From: Pseudomonadota bacterium | Lineage (GTDB): Bacteria; Pseudomonadota; Gammaproteobacteria; Burkholderiales; Gallionellaceae | Assembly (NCBI GenBank): GCA_021851345.1 | Contig: JAJZEQ010000123.1 | Span: 1-39,461, forward strand | Direction of reading: 5' to 3' | DNA length: 39,461 nt | Position numbers and translations under genes: made by a program | The notes under the pieces: generated by a model | What the model saw: the letters and a program-made list of their open reading frames with translations, nothing else | Databases searched by the model: none | Told to the model about the DNA's origin: nothing | In this document: positions 18,704 to 28,410 of the stretch, piece after piece | Numbering within the stretch: position 1 is the stretch's first letter | Layout: each line of letters starts with the position of its first letter

Positions 18704-20974
18704 ATGGACGAGCAACTGCGCGAGGCTGCGCTGCAGTATCACCGCCAATCCCCGCCGGGCAAGATTACCGTTACGCCGAGCAAGCCGATGATCACCCAGC
18801 GCGATCTCGCCCTGGCGTATACGCCAGGGGTGGCGGCGGCTTGCGAAGCCATCGTGGCAAATCCGGCGGAAGCGCGCAATTTGACCGCGCGCGGCAATCT
18901 GGTGGCTGTGGTCACCAACGGCACGGCGGTGCTTGGCCTGGGCGCGATCGGCCCGCTGGCCGCCAAGCCGGTGATGGAAGGCAAGGCGGTGCTGTTCAAG
19001 AAATTTGCCGGCATCGATGTGTTCGACCTGGAGATAGCCGAGCGCGATCCCGACAAGCTGGTGGACATCATCGCCGCGCTGGAGCCGACTTTCGGCGGGA
19101 TCAACCTGGAAGATATCAAGGCGCCTGAATGTTTTTACATCGAGCGCAAGCTGCGCGAGCGCATGAAGATCCCGGTATTCCACGATGACCAGCACGGCAC
19201 GGCGATCATCGTCGGAGCAGCTTTGCTGAACGGCCTCAAGGTGGTCGGCAAGGACATTGCAAAAATAAAACTGGTGGTATCCGGCGCCGGCGCCGCTGCG
19301 CTGGCCTGCCTGGATATGCTGGTCAGCCTCGGTGTGCGCATGGAGAACATCATTGTCACCGACATCAAGGGCGTGGTCTACACGGGGCGCGCCGAAGAGA
19401 TGGATGACAACAAGGCGCGCTATGCGGTGCAGACATCAGCACGCAGCCTGGCCGAAGTGCTCGGGGGGGCTGACGTGTTCCTCGGCTTGTCCGCGGGCGG
19501 AATCTTGAAACCGGAAATGATCAGGCAAATGGGCGACAGGCCGTTGATCTTTGCGCTGGCCAATCCCACGCCGGAGATACTGCCGGATATTGCAAAAGCG
19601 GCGCGCCCCGACGCGATTCTGGCGACCGGGCGTTCCGATTATCCGAACCAGGTGAACAATGCCTTGTGTTTTCCTTACATCTTCAGGGGAGCGCTGGATG
19701 TGGGTGCATCGACGATCAACGAAGCGATGAAACATGCCGCCGTGCATGCGATCGCGGAGCTGGCCCAGGCCGAACAGTCGGATGCGGTGGAGGAAGTCTA
19801 TGGCGAGGAAAATCTGACTTTTGGCGCGGATCACTTGATCCCGAAACCGTTCGACCCGCGCTTGATCACGCGCATCGCGCCCGCCGTGGCGCAGGCCGCG
19901 ATGGACAGCGGCGTGGCGGAGCGGCCGATTGCCGATATGGCGGCATATCGCGACCAACTCGACACCTTTGTATACCACTCCAACATGCTGATGAAGCCGG
20001 TGTTCGAGGCCGCCAAGCGTGCCCCGCAGCGCCTGGTGTACGCCGAGGGGGAGGAATTCCGCGTGCTGCACGCCGTGCAGACCGTGGTGGACGAAGGCAT
20101 CGCCTATCCGATCCTGGTGGGCCGTCCCGAGGTGATAGCGCAGCGCATCGCGAAGCTGGGTTTGCGCATCCGCGCCGGGGAGGATTTCGAGCTGGTCAAT
20201 CCCGAGAGCGACTCGCGCTATCGCGAATACTGGAGCGAGTATCACCGCCTGATGCAGCGTCACGGGGTCACGCCGGATTTGGCAAAACGCGAATTGCGCA
20301 GGCGCAATACCCTGATCGCCGCGATGCTGGTGCACAAAGGCGCGGCGGATGCGATGCTGTGCGGGACGGTGTCGCAACCGCTCAGGCATCTGCGTTATAT
20401 CGACGAGGTGATCGGGCACGGCCCGGGCATGAACGTTTATGCGGCAATGAATATTTTGATACTGCCCAGGCACACGCTGTTCATTTGCGATACCCACGTC
20501 AACCTTGATCCGAGTGCCGAGCAGATCGCCGAGATGACCATGCTGGCTGCCGATGAGGTGCGCCGCTTCGGCTTGTCGCCGAAAGTCGCGTTGTTGTCGC
20601 ATTCCAATTTCGGCAGCCATCCTGACGCCTCGGCGCGCAAGATGAGCCGAGCGCGCGAGTTGCTTGAACAGCTTGCCCCGGGGCTGGAAGTTGAAGGCGA
20701 GATGCACGGCGATGCCGCGTTGTCGGAAAGCCTGCGTACGGAGACGTTTCCTTCCGCGCGGTTGAAGGGCGCCGCGAACCTGCTCATCATGCCCAATCTG
20801 GATGCGGCCAATATTGCCTATAATCTGCTGAAGATGGCGGCGGGAGACGGTGTCACGATAGGCTCGATTTTGTTGGGGGCGAACAAGTCGGTGCATATCC
20901 TGACTTCTACAGCGACGGTGCGGCGTATCGTGAACATGAGCGCGTTGGCGGTGGCCGGCGTGAAAAAACACTAG
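18704..20974 (+). CDS. maeB: NADP-dependent malic enzyme with C-terminal phosphotransacetylase domain
   Basis: [35 protein letters not shown]-terminal PTA-like region; ATG at 18704. Confidence 0.93.
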   Translation: MDEQLREAALQYHRQSPPGKITVTPSKPMITQRDLALAYTPGVAAACEAIVANPAEARNLTARGNLVAVVTNGTAVLGLGAIGPLAAKPVMEGKAVLFKKFAGIDVFDLEIAERDPDKLVDIIAALEPTFGGINLEDIKAPECFYIERKLRERMKIPVFHDDQHGTAIIVGAALLNGLKVVGKDIAKIKLVVSGAGAAALACLDMLVSLGVRMENIIVTDIKGVVYTGRAEEMDDNKARYAVQTSARSLAEVLGGADVFLGLSAGGILKPEMIRQMGDRPLIFALANPTPEILPDIAKAARPDAILATGRSDYPNQVNNALCFPYIFRGALDVGASTINEAMKHAAVHAIAELAQAEQSDAVEEVYGEENLTFGADHLIPKPFDPRLITRIAPAVAQAAMDSGVAERPIADMAAYRDQLDTFVYHSNMLMKPVFEAAKRAPQRLVYAEGEEFRVLHAVQTVVDEGIAYPILVGRPEVIAQRIAKLGLRIRAGEDFELVNPESDSRYREYWSEYHRLMQRHGVTPDLAKRELRRRNTLIAAMLVHKGAADAMLCGTVSQPLRHLRYIDEVIGHGPGMNVYAAMNILILPRHTLFICDTHVNLDPSAEQIAEMTMLAADEVRRFGLSPKVALLSHSNFGSHPDASARKMSRARELLEQLAPGLEVEGEMHGDAALSESLRTETFPSARLKGAANLLIMPNLDAANIAYNLLKMAAGDGVTIGSILLGANKSVHILTSTATVRRIVNMSALAVAGVKKH

Positions 20975-20983
20975 GGAGAAAGC

Positions 20984-21223
20984 ATGCCAATGAACAAACA
21001 GGAAGCCGCGATGTTGCGCGAAGAGATCGAGATGCTGATGCTGGAGCGCACCAGGTTGCTCAAGGTGGTGGGCGCGGCGGCGGTACTGGTGGCGAATACC
21101 GACCCGAAATCTTTGCGCGACGAAACGATGGATGCCGCGGAAATGTTGTCGGAAACGCTGAATGCCCTGCCCGAAGAAACGCTCAAGGACGCGTTGGATG
21201 CGGTGCATGCCAAGGCCGGATAA
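20984..21223 (+). CDS. small helical/coiled-coil hypothetical protein
   Basis: MPMNKQEAAMLREEIEMLMLERTRLLKVVGAAAVLV...; SD-like ggagaa upstream. Confidence 0.65.
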   Translation: MPMNKQEAAMLREEIEMLMLERTRLLKVVGAAAVLVANTDPKSLRDETMDAAEMLSETLNALPEETLKDALDAVHAKAG

Positions 21224-21230
21224 AACATCG

Positions 21231-22394
21231 ATGCAGAATCGGCTGGGTTTGATACTTACCGGCGGCGGGGCACGGGCCGCCTATCAGGTCGGCGTCCTCA
21301 AGGCCATTGCTGACTCGATGCCGCGCGGCGCGCGCAGTCCTTTTCCCATCATTTGCGGCACTTCGGCCGGCGCGCTGAATGCCGCCGCGCTCGCGGCGAA
21401 TGCGCAAAATTTTCGCAAGGCCACCCAGTATCTGGCCAATACATGGAAGGGCTTTCATGCCAGCCATATATACCGTACCGACGCTATCGGCGTGCTGAAA
21501 AACTCCATGTTGTGGCTTGCCGGAATGGTGTTCAGCGCATTCGGAATCAACAGGCTCAACCGTGTCTCGCTGCTCGACAATTCGCCGCTGGTGGGATTTC
21601 TTGAAGATATGGTGCCCTACGAAAACATACAAAAGAATATCGATGCGGGCTTGCTGCGTGCTCTGAGCATCACCGCATCCGGCTACGGTTCCGGGCAATC
21701 GGTGACTTTTTATCAGGGCGTCAAGGAGTTGGTGCCGTGGCGGCGCACCGGGCGGGTGGGTACGCCGACACAGATCGAGATCAAGCACCTGCTGGCGTCT
21801 GCCGCGCTGCCGTTCATTTTTCAGGCGAAACTGATCAATCGTGAATATTTCGGCGACGGCTCGATGCGCCAGATCGCGCCGCTCAGCCCTGCATTGCATC
21901 TGGGGGCAACGCGGGTGCTGGTTATCGGCGTGACGCTCAACGGCTACGCCGAATATCCTGACCGCGGCAATATAGGCGATTACCCCACCCTGGCCAGGAT
22001 CGCAGGACATGCCCTCAACAGTATTTTTCTTGACAGCATGGAAGTCGATCTGGAGAGGGTAAAAAAGATCAATGACCTGGTCGCGATCATGCCGGAAGAG
22101 ATGCGCGCGCGCGCCAATCTCAGGCATGTCGATGTGCTGGTTGTTTCGCCCAGCCAGCCGCTGGAAAAGATCGCCGAGCGGTATGCCTCGGAAATGCCCT
22201 GGACGATACGTCTGCTGTTGCGCCTGGTCGGAGCAAGGCAGAGCGGTGGGATATTGTTGAGTTATCTGCTTTCCGAAAGCAAATATACCCGCGCATTGAT
22301 CGAGCTGGGCTATCAGGACATGCTGAACAGGCGCGACGAAATCCTTCGCTTTCTCGAAGTCCCGGTGCAGGCCGGCGCAGAGATGCCTGAATGA
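21231..22394 (+). CDS. patatin-like phospholipase family protein
   Basis: LILTGGGARAAYQVGVLKAI, nucleophile elbow GTSAGA, DGS motif FGDGSMRQIAPL. Confidence 0.9.
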   Translation: MQNRLGLILTGGGARAAYQVGVLKAIADSMPRGARSPFPIICGTSAGALNAAALAANAQNFRKATQYLANTWKGFHASHIYRTDAIGVLKNSMLWLAGMVFSAFGINRLNRVSLLDNSPLVGFLEDMVPYENIQKNIDAGLLRALSITASGYGSGQSVTFYQGVKELVPWRRTGRVGTPTQIEIKHLLASAALPFIFQAKLINREYFGDGSMRQIAPLSPALHLGATRVLVIGVTLNGYAEYPDRGNIGDYPTLARIAGHALNSIFLDSMEVDLERVKKINDLVAIMPEEMRARANLRHVDVLVVSPSQPLEKIAERYASEMPWTIRLLLRLVGARQSGGILLSYLLSESKYTRALIELGYQDMLNRRDEILRFLEVPVQAGAEMPE

Positions 22395-23386
22395 AAACCG
22401 GTTCATCCAGCGAGCGAACCTGGCGGGTGCTGAACCTGCTGGCGGACGGCGAATTTCATTCCGGTGAAGTGCTGGCCGCCCAGCTGGGCGTGACCCGCGC
22501 CAGTGTGTTCAATGCACTGAGCGGCGCCGCCGACTTTGGCGTGAATTTGCAGCGAATCCGCGGCCGCGGCTATCGCCTGGCACATCCCTGGCAAAGATTG
22601 GAGCGCGGGGAAGTTTTGCGCCGGCTGGGCGCGGATGCCGAACATTTCGACATCGAGATATTGCCGCAAGCGACATCCACCAACACCTTGTTGCTGCAAC
22701 GCGCCGTGACCGGGGCACCGCAAGGCAAGGTTCTGGCGGCGGAGCTGCAAACCGCGGGGCGCGGCAGGATGGGACGGACCTGGCATTCGAGCCTGGGCGG
22801 CTCGCTGACCTTTTCTCTGCTGTGGCGGTTTGATTGCGGGTTGAATGCCTTGACGGGATTGAGCCTGGCGGCAGGCGTTGCGATAGTGAGGGCATTGAAC
22901 AAATTGGGTGCCGAGGGAGTCCGGCTGAAGTGGCCCAATGATATTTTGACCGCGCAGGGAAAATTGGGCGGGGTGCTGATCGAGGCGCAGGGCGATATGC
23001 TCGGTCCCAGCGCGGTGGTGATCGGCATCGGCCTGAATTGCAGCTTGCCGTCCAGCCTGGCGCCACAGATCGGCCAGCCGGCATCCGCGCTTGATGAAGT
23101 ATGCGCAGTGATGCCCGCGCGCAACCAGTTGCTGGCCGTGTTGTTGCGGGAGCTGGGACTGGTGCTGCAGGGGTTTGGGCAAAGCGGCTTCCCGGCTTTG
23201 CGCGCCGAATGGGAACAATGCAACATGCATCAGCACAAGACGGTGCAATTGCACATGCCGGATGGCTCATTGGTCAGCGGAATAGTCCGCGGAGTCAACG
23301 ACAGCGGGGAGTTGTGCCTGGAAACCGTGCAGGGATTGAAGCATATTAATTCAGGGGAATTACAGGTGCAGCGATGCGACTCCTGA
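22391..23386 (+). CDS. birA: biotin-[acetyl-CoA-carboxylase] ligase BirA
   Basis: Winged-helix N-terminus; TAGRGRMGRTWHSSLGGSLTFSLLW, LKWPNDI; ATGA overlap with upstream gene. Confidence 0.92.
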   Translation: MKTGSSSERTWRVLNLLADGEFHSGEVLAAQLGVTRASVFNALSGAADFGVNLQRIRGRGYRLAHPWQRLERGEVLRRLGADAEHFDIEILPQATSTNTLLLQRAVTGAPQGKVLAAELQTAGRGRMGRTWHSSLGGSLTFSLLWRFDCGLNALTGLSLAAGVAIVRALNKLGAEGVRLKWPNDILTAQGKLGGVLIEAQGDMLGPSAVVIGIGLNCSLPSSLAPQIGQPASALDEVCAVMPARNQLLAVLLRELGLVLQGFGQSGFPALRAEWEQCNMHQHKTVQLHMPDGSLVSGIVRGVNDSGELCLETVQGLKHINSGELQVQRCDS

Positions 23387-24123
23387 TCGATGCAGGCAAT
23401 ACGCTCATCAAGTGGGCCCTGGTGAATGACGGCGACTGGGTGGGCAATGGCGCGCTGCCGGTCGTCCGGGCTGATGAACTGCCGCGCACTTTTGCCGGAT
23501 GGCTGGACAAGACCGGGGCAGCGCCGCGCGATATACGGCGGATATGGGTGAGCAATGTCGCAGGGGAAGAGGTCGCCCGGCGCATTCGGGAGATCAAGGC
23601 CGCCCAGCCGGGCTTGATCCATTTCATCGTGGCGCGGGAACGGCAGTGTGGCGTGCACAATAACTACTCCGATACCGGCCAGCTTGGCAGCGACAGGTGG
23701 GCGGCATTGATTGCGGCATGGAATCTGGAGCGGAGGAAATGCTTGGTGGTGGATTGCGGCACGGCAATCACGGTCGATACCTTGTCCGGGCAGGGGGAGT
23801 TTCTCGGCGGACTGATTTTGCCCGGCCCGGATTTGATGCAACGCAGCCTGGTCGGCGCAACAAATCAATTGAAAATGGAACGGGGCAAGTACGCTGCATT
23901 CCCCTTGAACACCGCAGATGCGCTGTTCAGCGGGGCGGTTCAGGCCTGTTGCGGCGCGATTGAACGGCAATATGCATTGCTTGGCGATGATAGTGCGCCG
24001 GTGGTTCTGGGCGGCGGAGCGGCGGGGATGTTTCGGGAAAATATCAAGCTGCCGCTGAGGGTGGTGGATAATCTTGTCCTGCAGGGACTGTTGCTGATCG
24101 CCGGTGAGGCGGATAACAAATGA
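23374..24123 (+). CDS. coaX: type III pantothenate kinase
   Basis: MRLLIDAGNTLIKWALV, DRWAALIAAW, VVDCGTAITVDTL. Confidence 0.93.
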   Translation: MRLLIDAGNTLIKWALVNDGDWVGNGALPVVRADELPRTFAGWLDKTGAAPRDIRRIWVSNVAGEEVARRIREIKAAQPGLIHFIVARERQCGVHNNYSDTGQLGSDRWAALIAAWNLERRKCLVVDCGTAITVDTLSGQGEFLGGLILPGPDLMQRSLVGATNQLKMERGKYAAFPLNTADALFSGAVQACCGAIERQYALLGDDSAPVVLGGGAAGMFRENIKLPLRVVDNLVLQGLLLIAGEADNK

Positions 24124-24887
24124 GAAAACTGTTCTGGATATTGTTGCTGGGCAATGTGGTTCTGTTCGCGGCTATGCAGCGCGGATGGATGGGATGGGGC
24201 GATCAGGAGCCCCAGGCGCAACCCGCGTTGAACCCGGACAAGATCCGCCTGCTGGAATCTGCGCAAAACGTTCCGGCAAAGAATCCGCCCGCGCCCGCCC
24301 AGCTTAATATGCCGGCATCGGCACCCGTCCAGGTCAAGGCAGCGCATGCCCCCGCCCCCGCACTTTCTCCCGGACAAGCGGGGGCATTGAACAAGCCTGT
24401 ACAGCCCCGCAATGCGCAGGCCTGTATGGAGTGGGGTGAGTTTTCGGGCCCGGATCTGGCACGTGCCGCCGCCGCACTCTCGGGCATGCAATCTGGCGTT
24501 AAATTAAGCAGGCGCCAGGTTGAACGGGATATTGGTTACTGGGTATATATTTCCCCGCTCAAAAACAGGGCTTCGGCCAACAGGAAAGTCGCTGAACTCA
24601 AGGCGCTGGGTGTCAGTGAATATTTTATAGTCCTGGCTGCGGGTCCCTGGCACAACGCCATTTCCCTGGGCGTGTTCAAAACACGTGATGCCGCGCAAAA
24701 CTATCTCAATTATCTGCGCACCAGGGGTGTGCACACCGCGAAAGTTGGCGCACGCGTCAGCAAGGTTAAAGAAACCATATTCAACTTGGGCATGGTGGAT
24801 GCCGTGACAGCGGCAAAATTGACCGCCATGCAAAAAGATTTCCCCGGCAGCGAGCTGAAGGAAGTTCCCTGCACATTGACAAGATAG
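24120..24887 (+). CDS. SPOR domain-containing protein
   Basis: N-terminal TM, Pro/Ala-rich linker, C-terminal GYWVYISPLKNRASANRKVAELKALGV...; ATGA overlap with coaX. Confidence 0.8.
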   Translation: MRKLFWILLLGNVVLFAAMQRGWMGWGDQEPQAQPALNPDKIRLLESAQNVPAKNPPAPAQLNMPASAPVQVKAAHAPAPALSPGQAGALNKPVQPRNAQACMEWGEFSGPDLARAAAALSGMQSGVKLSRRQVERDIGYWVYISPLKNRASANRKVAELKALGVSEYFIVLAAGPWHNAISLGVFKTRDAAQNYLNYLRTRGVHTAKVGARVSKVKETIFNLGMVDAVTAAKLTAMQKDFPGSELKEVPCTLTR

Positions 24888-24918
24888 GCCTAAATCTGGA
24901 GAATGCCGCGCTCTTCGC

Positions 24919-24995
24919 GGTGATATAGCTCAGGTGGTTAGAGCGCAGCACTCATAACGCTGAGGTCGGTGGTTCAAATCCACCTATCACCACCA
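24919..24995 (+). tRNA. tRNA-Met (CAT anticodon; Ile2/CAT not excluded)
   Basis: Cloverleaf GGTGATA TA GCTC AGGTGGTTA GAGC G CAGCA CTCATAA CGCTG AGGTC GGTGG TTCAAAT CCACC TATCACC ACCA; CCA encoded. Confidence 0.93.
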
Positions 24996-25039
24996 AGACA
25001 CAGTTTCAGTCAGTCTCAAACAGTCTCGAAACCTACCCC

Positions 25040-25075
25040 AAAACCCATACTGCACATAGCTTTTCGGGTTTTTTT
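25040..25075 (+). terminator. probable intrinsic terminator downstream of tRNA
   Basis: aaaaccc...gggtttttt stem followed by T run. Confidence 0.5.
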
Positions 25076-25182
25076 ACGTCCAAGCGGTCTTAAGCTGCCT
25101 CATTGAATCTTGCTGTAATTGGGGGCATAATTCCAGCACTTATGCCCCCAGTTATTTTTTATGCCCCCAGCGAGGTGATGAC

Positions 25183-25530
25183 ATGAAGCTATCAGACACG
25201 GCAGTATGTATGTATTCCACGGCGAACGCGACCATGACAGGCCAATGAGCGACAACGCGATTAGATCGGCATTGAGGCGCATGGGCTGGGCGAACGGCGA
25301 AATGACCCCGCACGGCTTTAGGGCGATGGCATCAACGATCCTCGACAACATGGGCTACAAACAGGAATGGCTGGAACGGCGGCTTGCACACGAAGAGGCG
25401 AACAACGTTAAGGCGGCTTACAAGCGAAGCATGGCGCATGTATCTACCTGAGCGCATCGCCATGATGTAGGCATGGGCGGACTACCTAGATAAGCTGAAG
25501 GCCGGGACGGACGCGATCCCGCTACGGGTA
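25183..25530 (+). pseudogene. P4-type tyrosine integrase remnant (internal deletion, frameshift, nonsense)
   Basis: ATG AAG CTA TCA GAC ACG GCA GTA (MKLSDTAV) directly before MYVFHGERDHDRPMSDNAIRSALRRMGWANGEMTPHGFRAMAST...ERRLAHEEANNVKAAYKRS, then frame-shifted YLPERIAMM*AWADYLDKLKAG. Confidence 0.8.
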
Positions 25531-25587
25531 AATTCAGCGGTTTGATGAAACCATTTTTATTGCGGTTCAAGCTGGATGCGCTGATGC

Positions 25588-25615
25588 TTGACAATGTAAC
25601 TCATGGGGTTACAAT
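25588..25615 (+). promoter_or_regulatory. candidate higBA promoter with palindromic operator
   Basis: TTGACA-16 nt-TACAAT; TGTAAC tcatggg GTTACA inverted repeat between and overlapping the boxes. Confidence 0.6.
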
Positions 25616-25620
25616 TCGCC

Positions 25621-25899
25621 ATGATTAAGAGTTTCAAACACAAAGGGCTTGAGCGGCTGTTTATTAAGGGCAGTGCCAGCGGTGTGCAGGCGGATTATGC
25701 GCCCCGCATTACCTTGATACTCGATGCAATGGACGCGGCGGAACAGGTGAAAGAATTGGACTTGCCCGGCTTGCGCCTGCACCGTCTGAAAGGCGATAAG
25801 CGCAACCTGTGGAGCGTGAGAGTGTCAGCCAATTGGCGCATCACGTTTGAATTTGAAAATGGCGATGCTTACATTCTGGACTTGGAGGATTATCACTGA
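25621..25899 (+). CDS. higB: type II toxin HigB (RelE/ParE superfamily)
   Basis: MIKSFKHKGLERLFIKGSASGVQADYAPRI...LPGLRLHRLKGDKRNLWSVRVSANWRITFEFENGDAYILDLEDYH. Confidence 0.92.
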   Translation: MIKSFKHKGLERLFIKGSASGVQADYAPRITLILDAMDAAEQVKELDLPGLRLHRLKGDKRNLWSVRVSANWRITFEFENGDAYILDLEDYH

Positions 25900-26201
25900 T
25901 GGATACTTTACGAAACAAAAAACGCGCACCCACTCATCCCGGCGCATTGCTGCGCGAAGTGGTGCTGCCTGAGCTGGGGATCACGCAAGGCGAGTTTGCC
26001 GACCGGCTGGGCGTATCGCGCCGCACCGTGTCTGAGGTACTGCACGAACACCGCCCGGTTACGCCAGACATGGCGATCCGCTTGGGCAAGCTGCTGGGCA
26101 ATGGTGCGGGGCTGTGGTTGCGAATGCAACAAGCGGTGGACGTGTGGACGCTGGAGCAGCAAGGCGACTACGCACACATCCAGCAACTCAAGGCCGCTTA
26201 G
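25899..26201 (+). CDS. higA: antitoxin HigA (HTH/XRE family)
   Basis: HPGALLREVVLPELGITQGEFADRLGVSRRTVSEVLHEHRPVTPDMAIRLGKLLGNG; overlaps higB stop (TGATG). Confidence 0.93.
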   Translation: MDTLRNKKRAPTHPGALLREVVLPELGITQGEFADRLGVSRRTVSEVLHEHRPVTPDMAIRLGKLLGNGAGLWLRMQQAVDVWTLEQQGDYAHIQQLKAA

Positions 26202-26227
26202 AAAACCGCACCCCTGATACGACAGAA

Positions 26228-26320
26228 TATCAACCCGAGCAGCAGTGCATGATGCAGGCGTGGGCGGATTATCTGGACAAGTTAAAGGCTGGGGCTGAAG
26301 TAATACCACTGCGCGCATAA
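26228..26320 (+). pseudogene. second P4-type integrase 3'-end fragment
   Basis: YQPEQQCMMQAWADYLDKLKAGAEVIPLRA* homologous to the tail at 25441-25530, differing mostly at synonymous sites in the core. Confidence 0.75.
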
Positions 26321-26430
26321 TACGGTTTACGCAAGCCACATAAAAAGCCCCATCAGTCTGGCATAGCCAGTCTGTGACGACACCATCACAAGTGCGTAGC
26401 ATTTGTGGCTGTTGAATGCAGTTAGAGCGA

Positions 26431-28158
26431 TCACTCTCTTTCAGTCAATATCTTTTTCGCCTCTCGGAGGTCAATTTTGGCGTGATATCCGTGTTTTTGA
26501 AGAAGGTGCAAAAGATTTGAGCCGTTGAGTAAAGTTATGGGTTTCCCTTTTGCAAATTCATAGGCATCCGGGCCGTAATCGGCGGTTGTAACCAATATTC
26601 CCTTCGTAGCGCCCTCATTCATGGTTGTGCCGTATAAATCACGGACAGCAGAAACTCCAACTGTATTTGTATATCGCTTTGCTTGAATTACAATCTTTCC
26701 ACCGCGTATGGGATCAGGATCAAATGCCACCGCATCTACACCGCCGTCTCTACTTGCTTGAGTAATCTTGACTTCGCCACCATTGACTTGAAATTCTTTT
26801 TCAAAAATCTCACGAATTAGGTGCTCAAAATCTTCCCAGCCCATCGCAGCAAGATTTGTTGAGGTATCGATTGAACAGGCCACTTCGTACCCATCAACAA
26901 ACCGCTTGTCTACTTTGCTTATCTGCATAATCGGCTGCACAGGCGTTATTGAGCTCAGCTTACTGCTTGCCACCCCTTTGAGGTTCTTGAAACATACTTT
27001 AGGATCAACATTGGCAAGATCGATTTCGATAAACTCAATTTTCTTGACTTGAATACTGAGGATGCAATTATTTTCCTCTTTCCCTGTCGCTTTGTTGATG
27101 GCTTTTACCCAACCGTTAAGAGAGACAGCATCAATTGCATCTGCAGCATCAGCCTCAAACAGTTCGTGGATAGTTCGGAGTGCTATTTTGTAGATTGCCT
27201 CGTCAAACATCTTGGCCTGTTGACTCTCTGAAATTAGTGATTCTTTTAATTCCTTCCGCGTGGAGATGTACTTTACTTCCTTCACGGATGGAAAATCAGC
27301 AAGCGAGGGAAGCTGATATTCCACAATAAGGATCTTTGTGTCTGGAATATACTCAATCTCAAAGCTCACAGGAAAACTTACAGGGTAATCAGAGTTATTT
27401 AGTACCATGTCGCAATACTCTACGATGGAATCCTCATTTTTCGCCAGATAGTTTGATCTCATTGAATCAATTTTTTGATTGAACTTCTCCCGCTCTTCCA
27501 GAAAGACATTTTTGTTCTGTTCCCAGACCAACACGCTTTTTTTCCAATCGTGAAACTGCCCATCATATTCTTGCGCCTGCTGGCTATTTTTCTTGTCTAC
27601 CTCTCGCTTTTCGATCTCCCACTCTAGGATTCGGGCTTGGAAACGTTCTTCGCAGACTCCTATTTTTCTTTCCTTCTTTGACTTGATCAGTTTCTCAAAA
27701 AAGGTGAAAGTAATCTCCGCTCTCGTGGGTTCTGCTGGATACCCTAGATTTTTCTTGGCCTTTGGCTCTGTAGGAACTATTTCCGGAAAGCCATCAACTC
27801 TCTTAAGTTTTTCCCAATCAATTATGTCGTCGATCGTAAGGGTATGGATCAGCAAATTATCGATGGCCGCAAGAGCGCTCATGGCCTCCTGCGAGAGTAA
27901 AAGGGCTTTCTCAATACTTGCTTCTTTCAACTCGCTATTTTTTCGCTTCTCTTCAATCGATTCCCAAATCTCAGACCATTTTTGCGCCTGTAAATTTACC
28001 TTGTTTTGAAGTATGCCGACATCAGGTGCTGAGATTATTTTGTGGTCGTTTAAGCCGTTGTGGGACATTTCGATGGAGTATTTCAGTATTCTGGTTCCAG
28101 ACACGTTCCAATACGCCTGAGCCTTTCCCACTTGTAGTAGGTCACTTGCCATTTTCAA
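26431..28158 (-). CDS. Mrr-like restriction endonuclease-domain protein with coiled-coil N-terminal region
   Basis: C-terminal WEDFEHLIREIFEKEFQVNGGEVKITQASRDGGVDAVAFDPDPIRGGKIVIQAKRYTNTVG...GILVTTADYGPDAYEFA (D...QxK core). Confidence 0.85.
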   Translation of the reverse strand: MKMASDLLQVGKAQAYWNVSGTRILKYSIEMSHNGLNDHKIISAPDVGILQNKVNLQAQKWSEIWESIEEKRKNSELKEASIEKALLLSQEAMSALAAIDNLLIHTLTIDDIIDWEKLKRVDGFPEIVPTEPKAKKNLGYPAEPTRAEITFTFFEKLIKSKKERKIGVCEERFQARILEWEIEKREVDKKNSQQAQEYDGQFHDWKKSVLVWEQNKNVFLEEREKFNQKIDSMRSNYLAKNEDSIVEYCDMVLNNSDYPVSFPVSFEIEYIPDTKILIVEYQLPSLADFPSVKEVKYISTRKELKESLISESQQAKMFDEAIYKIALRTIHELFEADAADAIDAVSLNGWVKAINKATGKEENNCILSIQVKKIEFIEIDLANVDPKVCFKNLKGVASSKLSSITPVQPIMQISKVDKRFVDGYEVACSIDTSTNLAAMGWEDFEHLIREIFEKEFQVNGGEVKITQASRDGGVDAVAFDPDPIRGGKIVIQAKRYTNTVGVSAVRDLYGTTMNEGATKGILVTTADYGPDAYEFAKGKPITLLNGSNLLHLLQKHGYHAKIDLREAKKILTERE

Positions 28159-28410
28159 CTCCGCAAGAACAAAAATTAAGCAGGTAATTTAACACCAAAC
28201 TCCCCTACTAGCCACAAGGAACAATATATAGGCCCTTTGCGCGACCGTATGGGTGGGCATTGGGGGCACTCTTGAATTTCCGCTTCGCAGCTAGTGTGCG
28301 TTCATCATCGAGAACTGTCGGCCGTAAAGCTGCCCCCGGCAAAAAAATTCACCGGCTGAAAGCTGACCGACATGGAATGGCGCTGCTGACACATTGCAGA
28401 TAGCTGCCCT

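Noticed and set aside
19436-21208. 590-aa minus-strand ORF antisense to maeB
   Set aside because: Shadow ORF in GC-rich coding DNA; composition (His/Arg/Gln-rich) typical of antisense translation.
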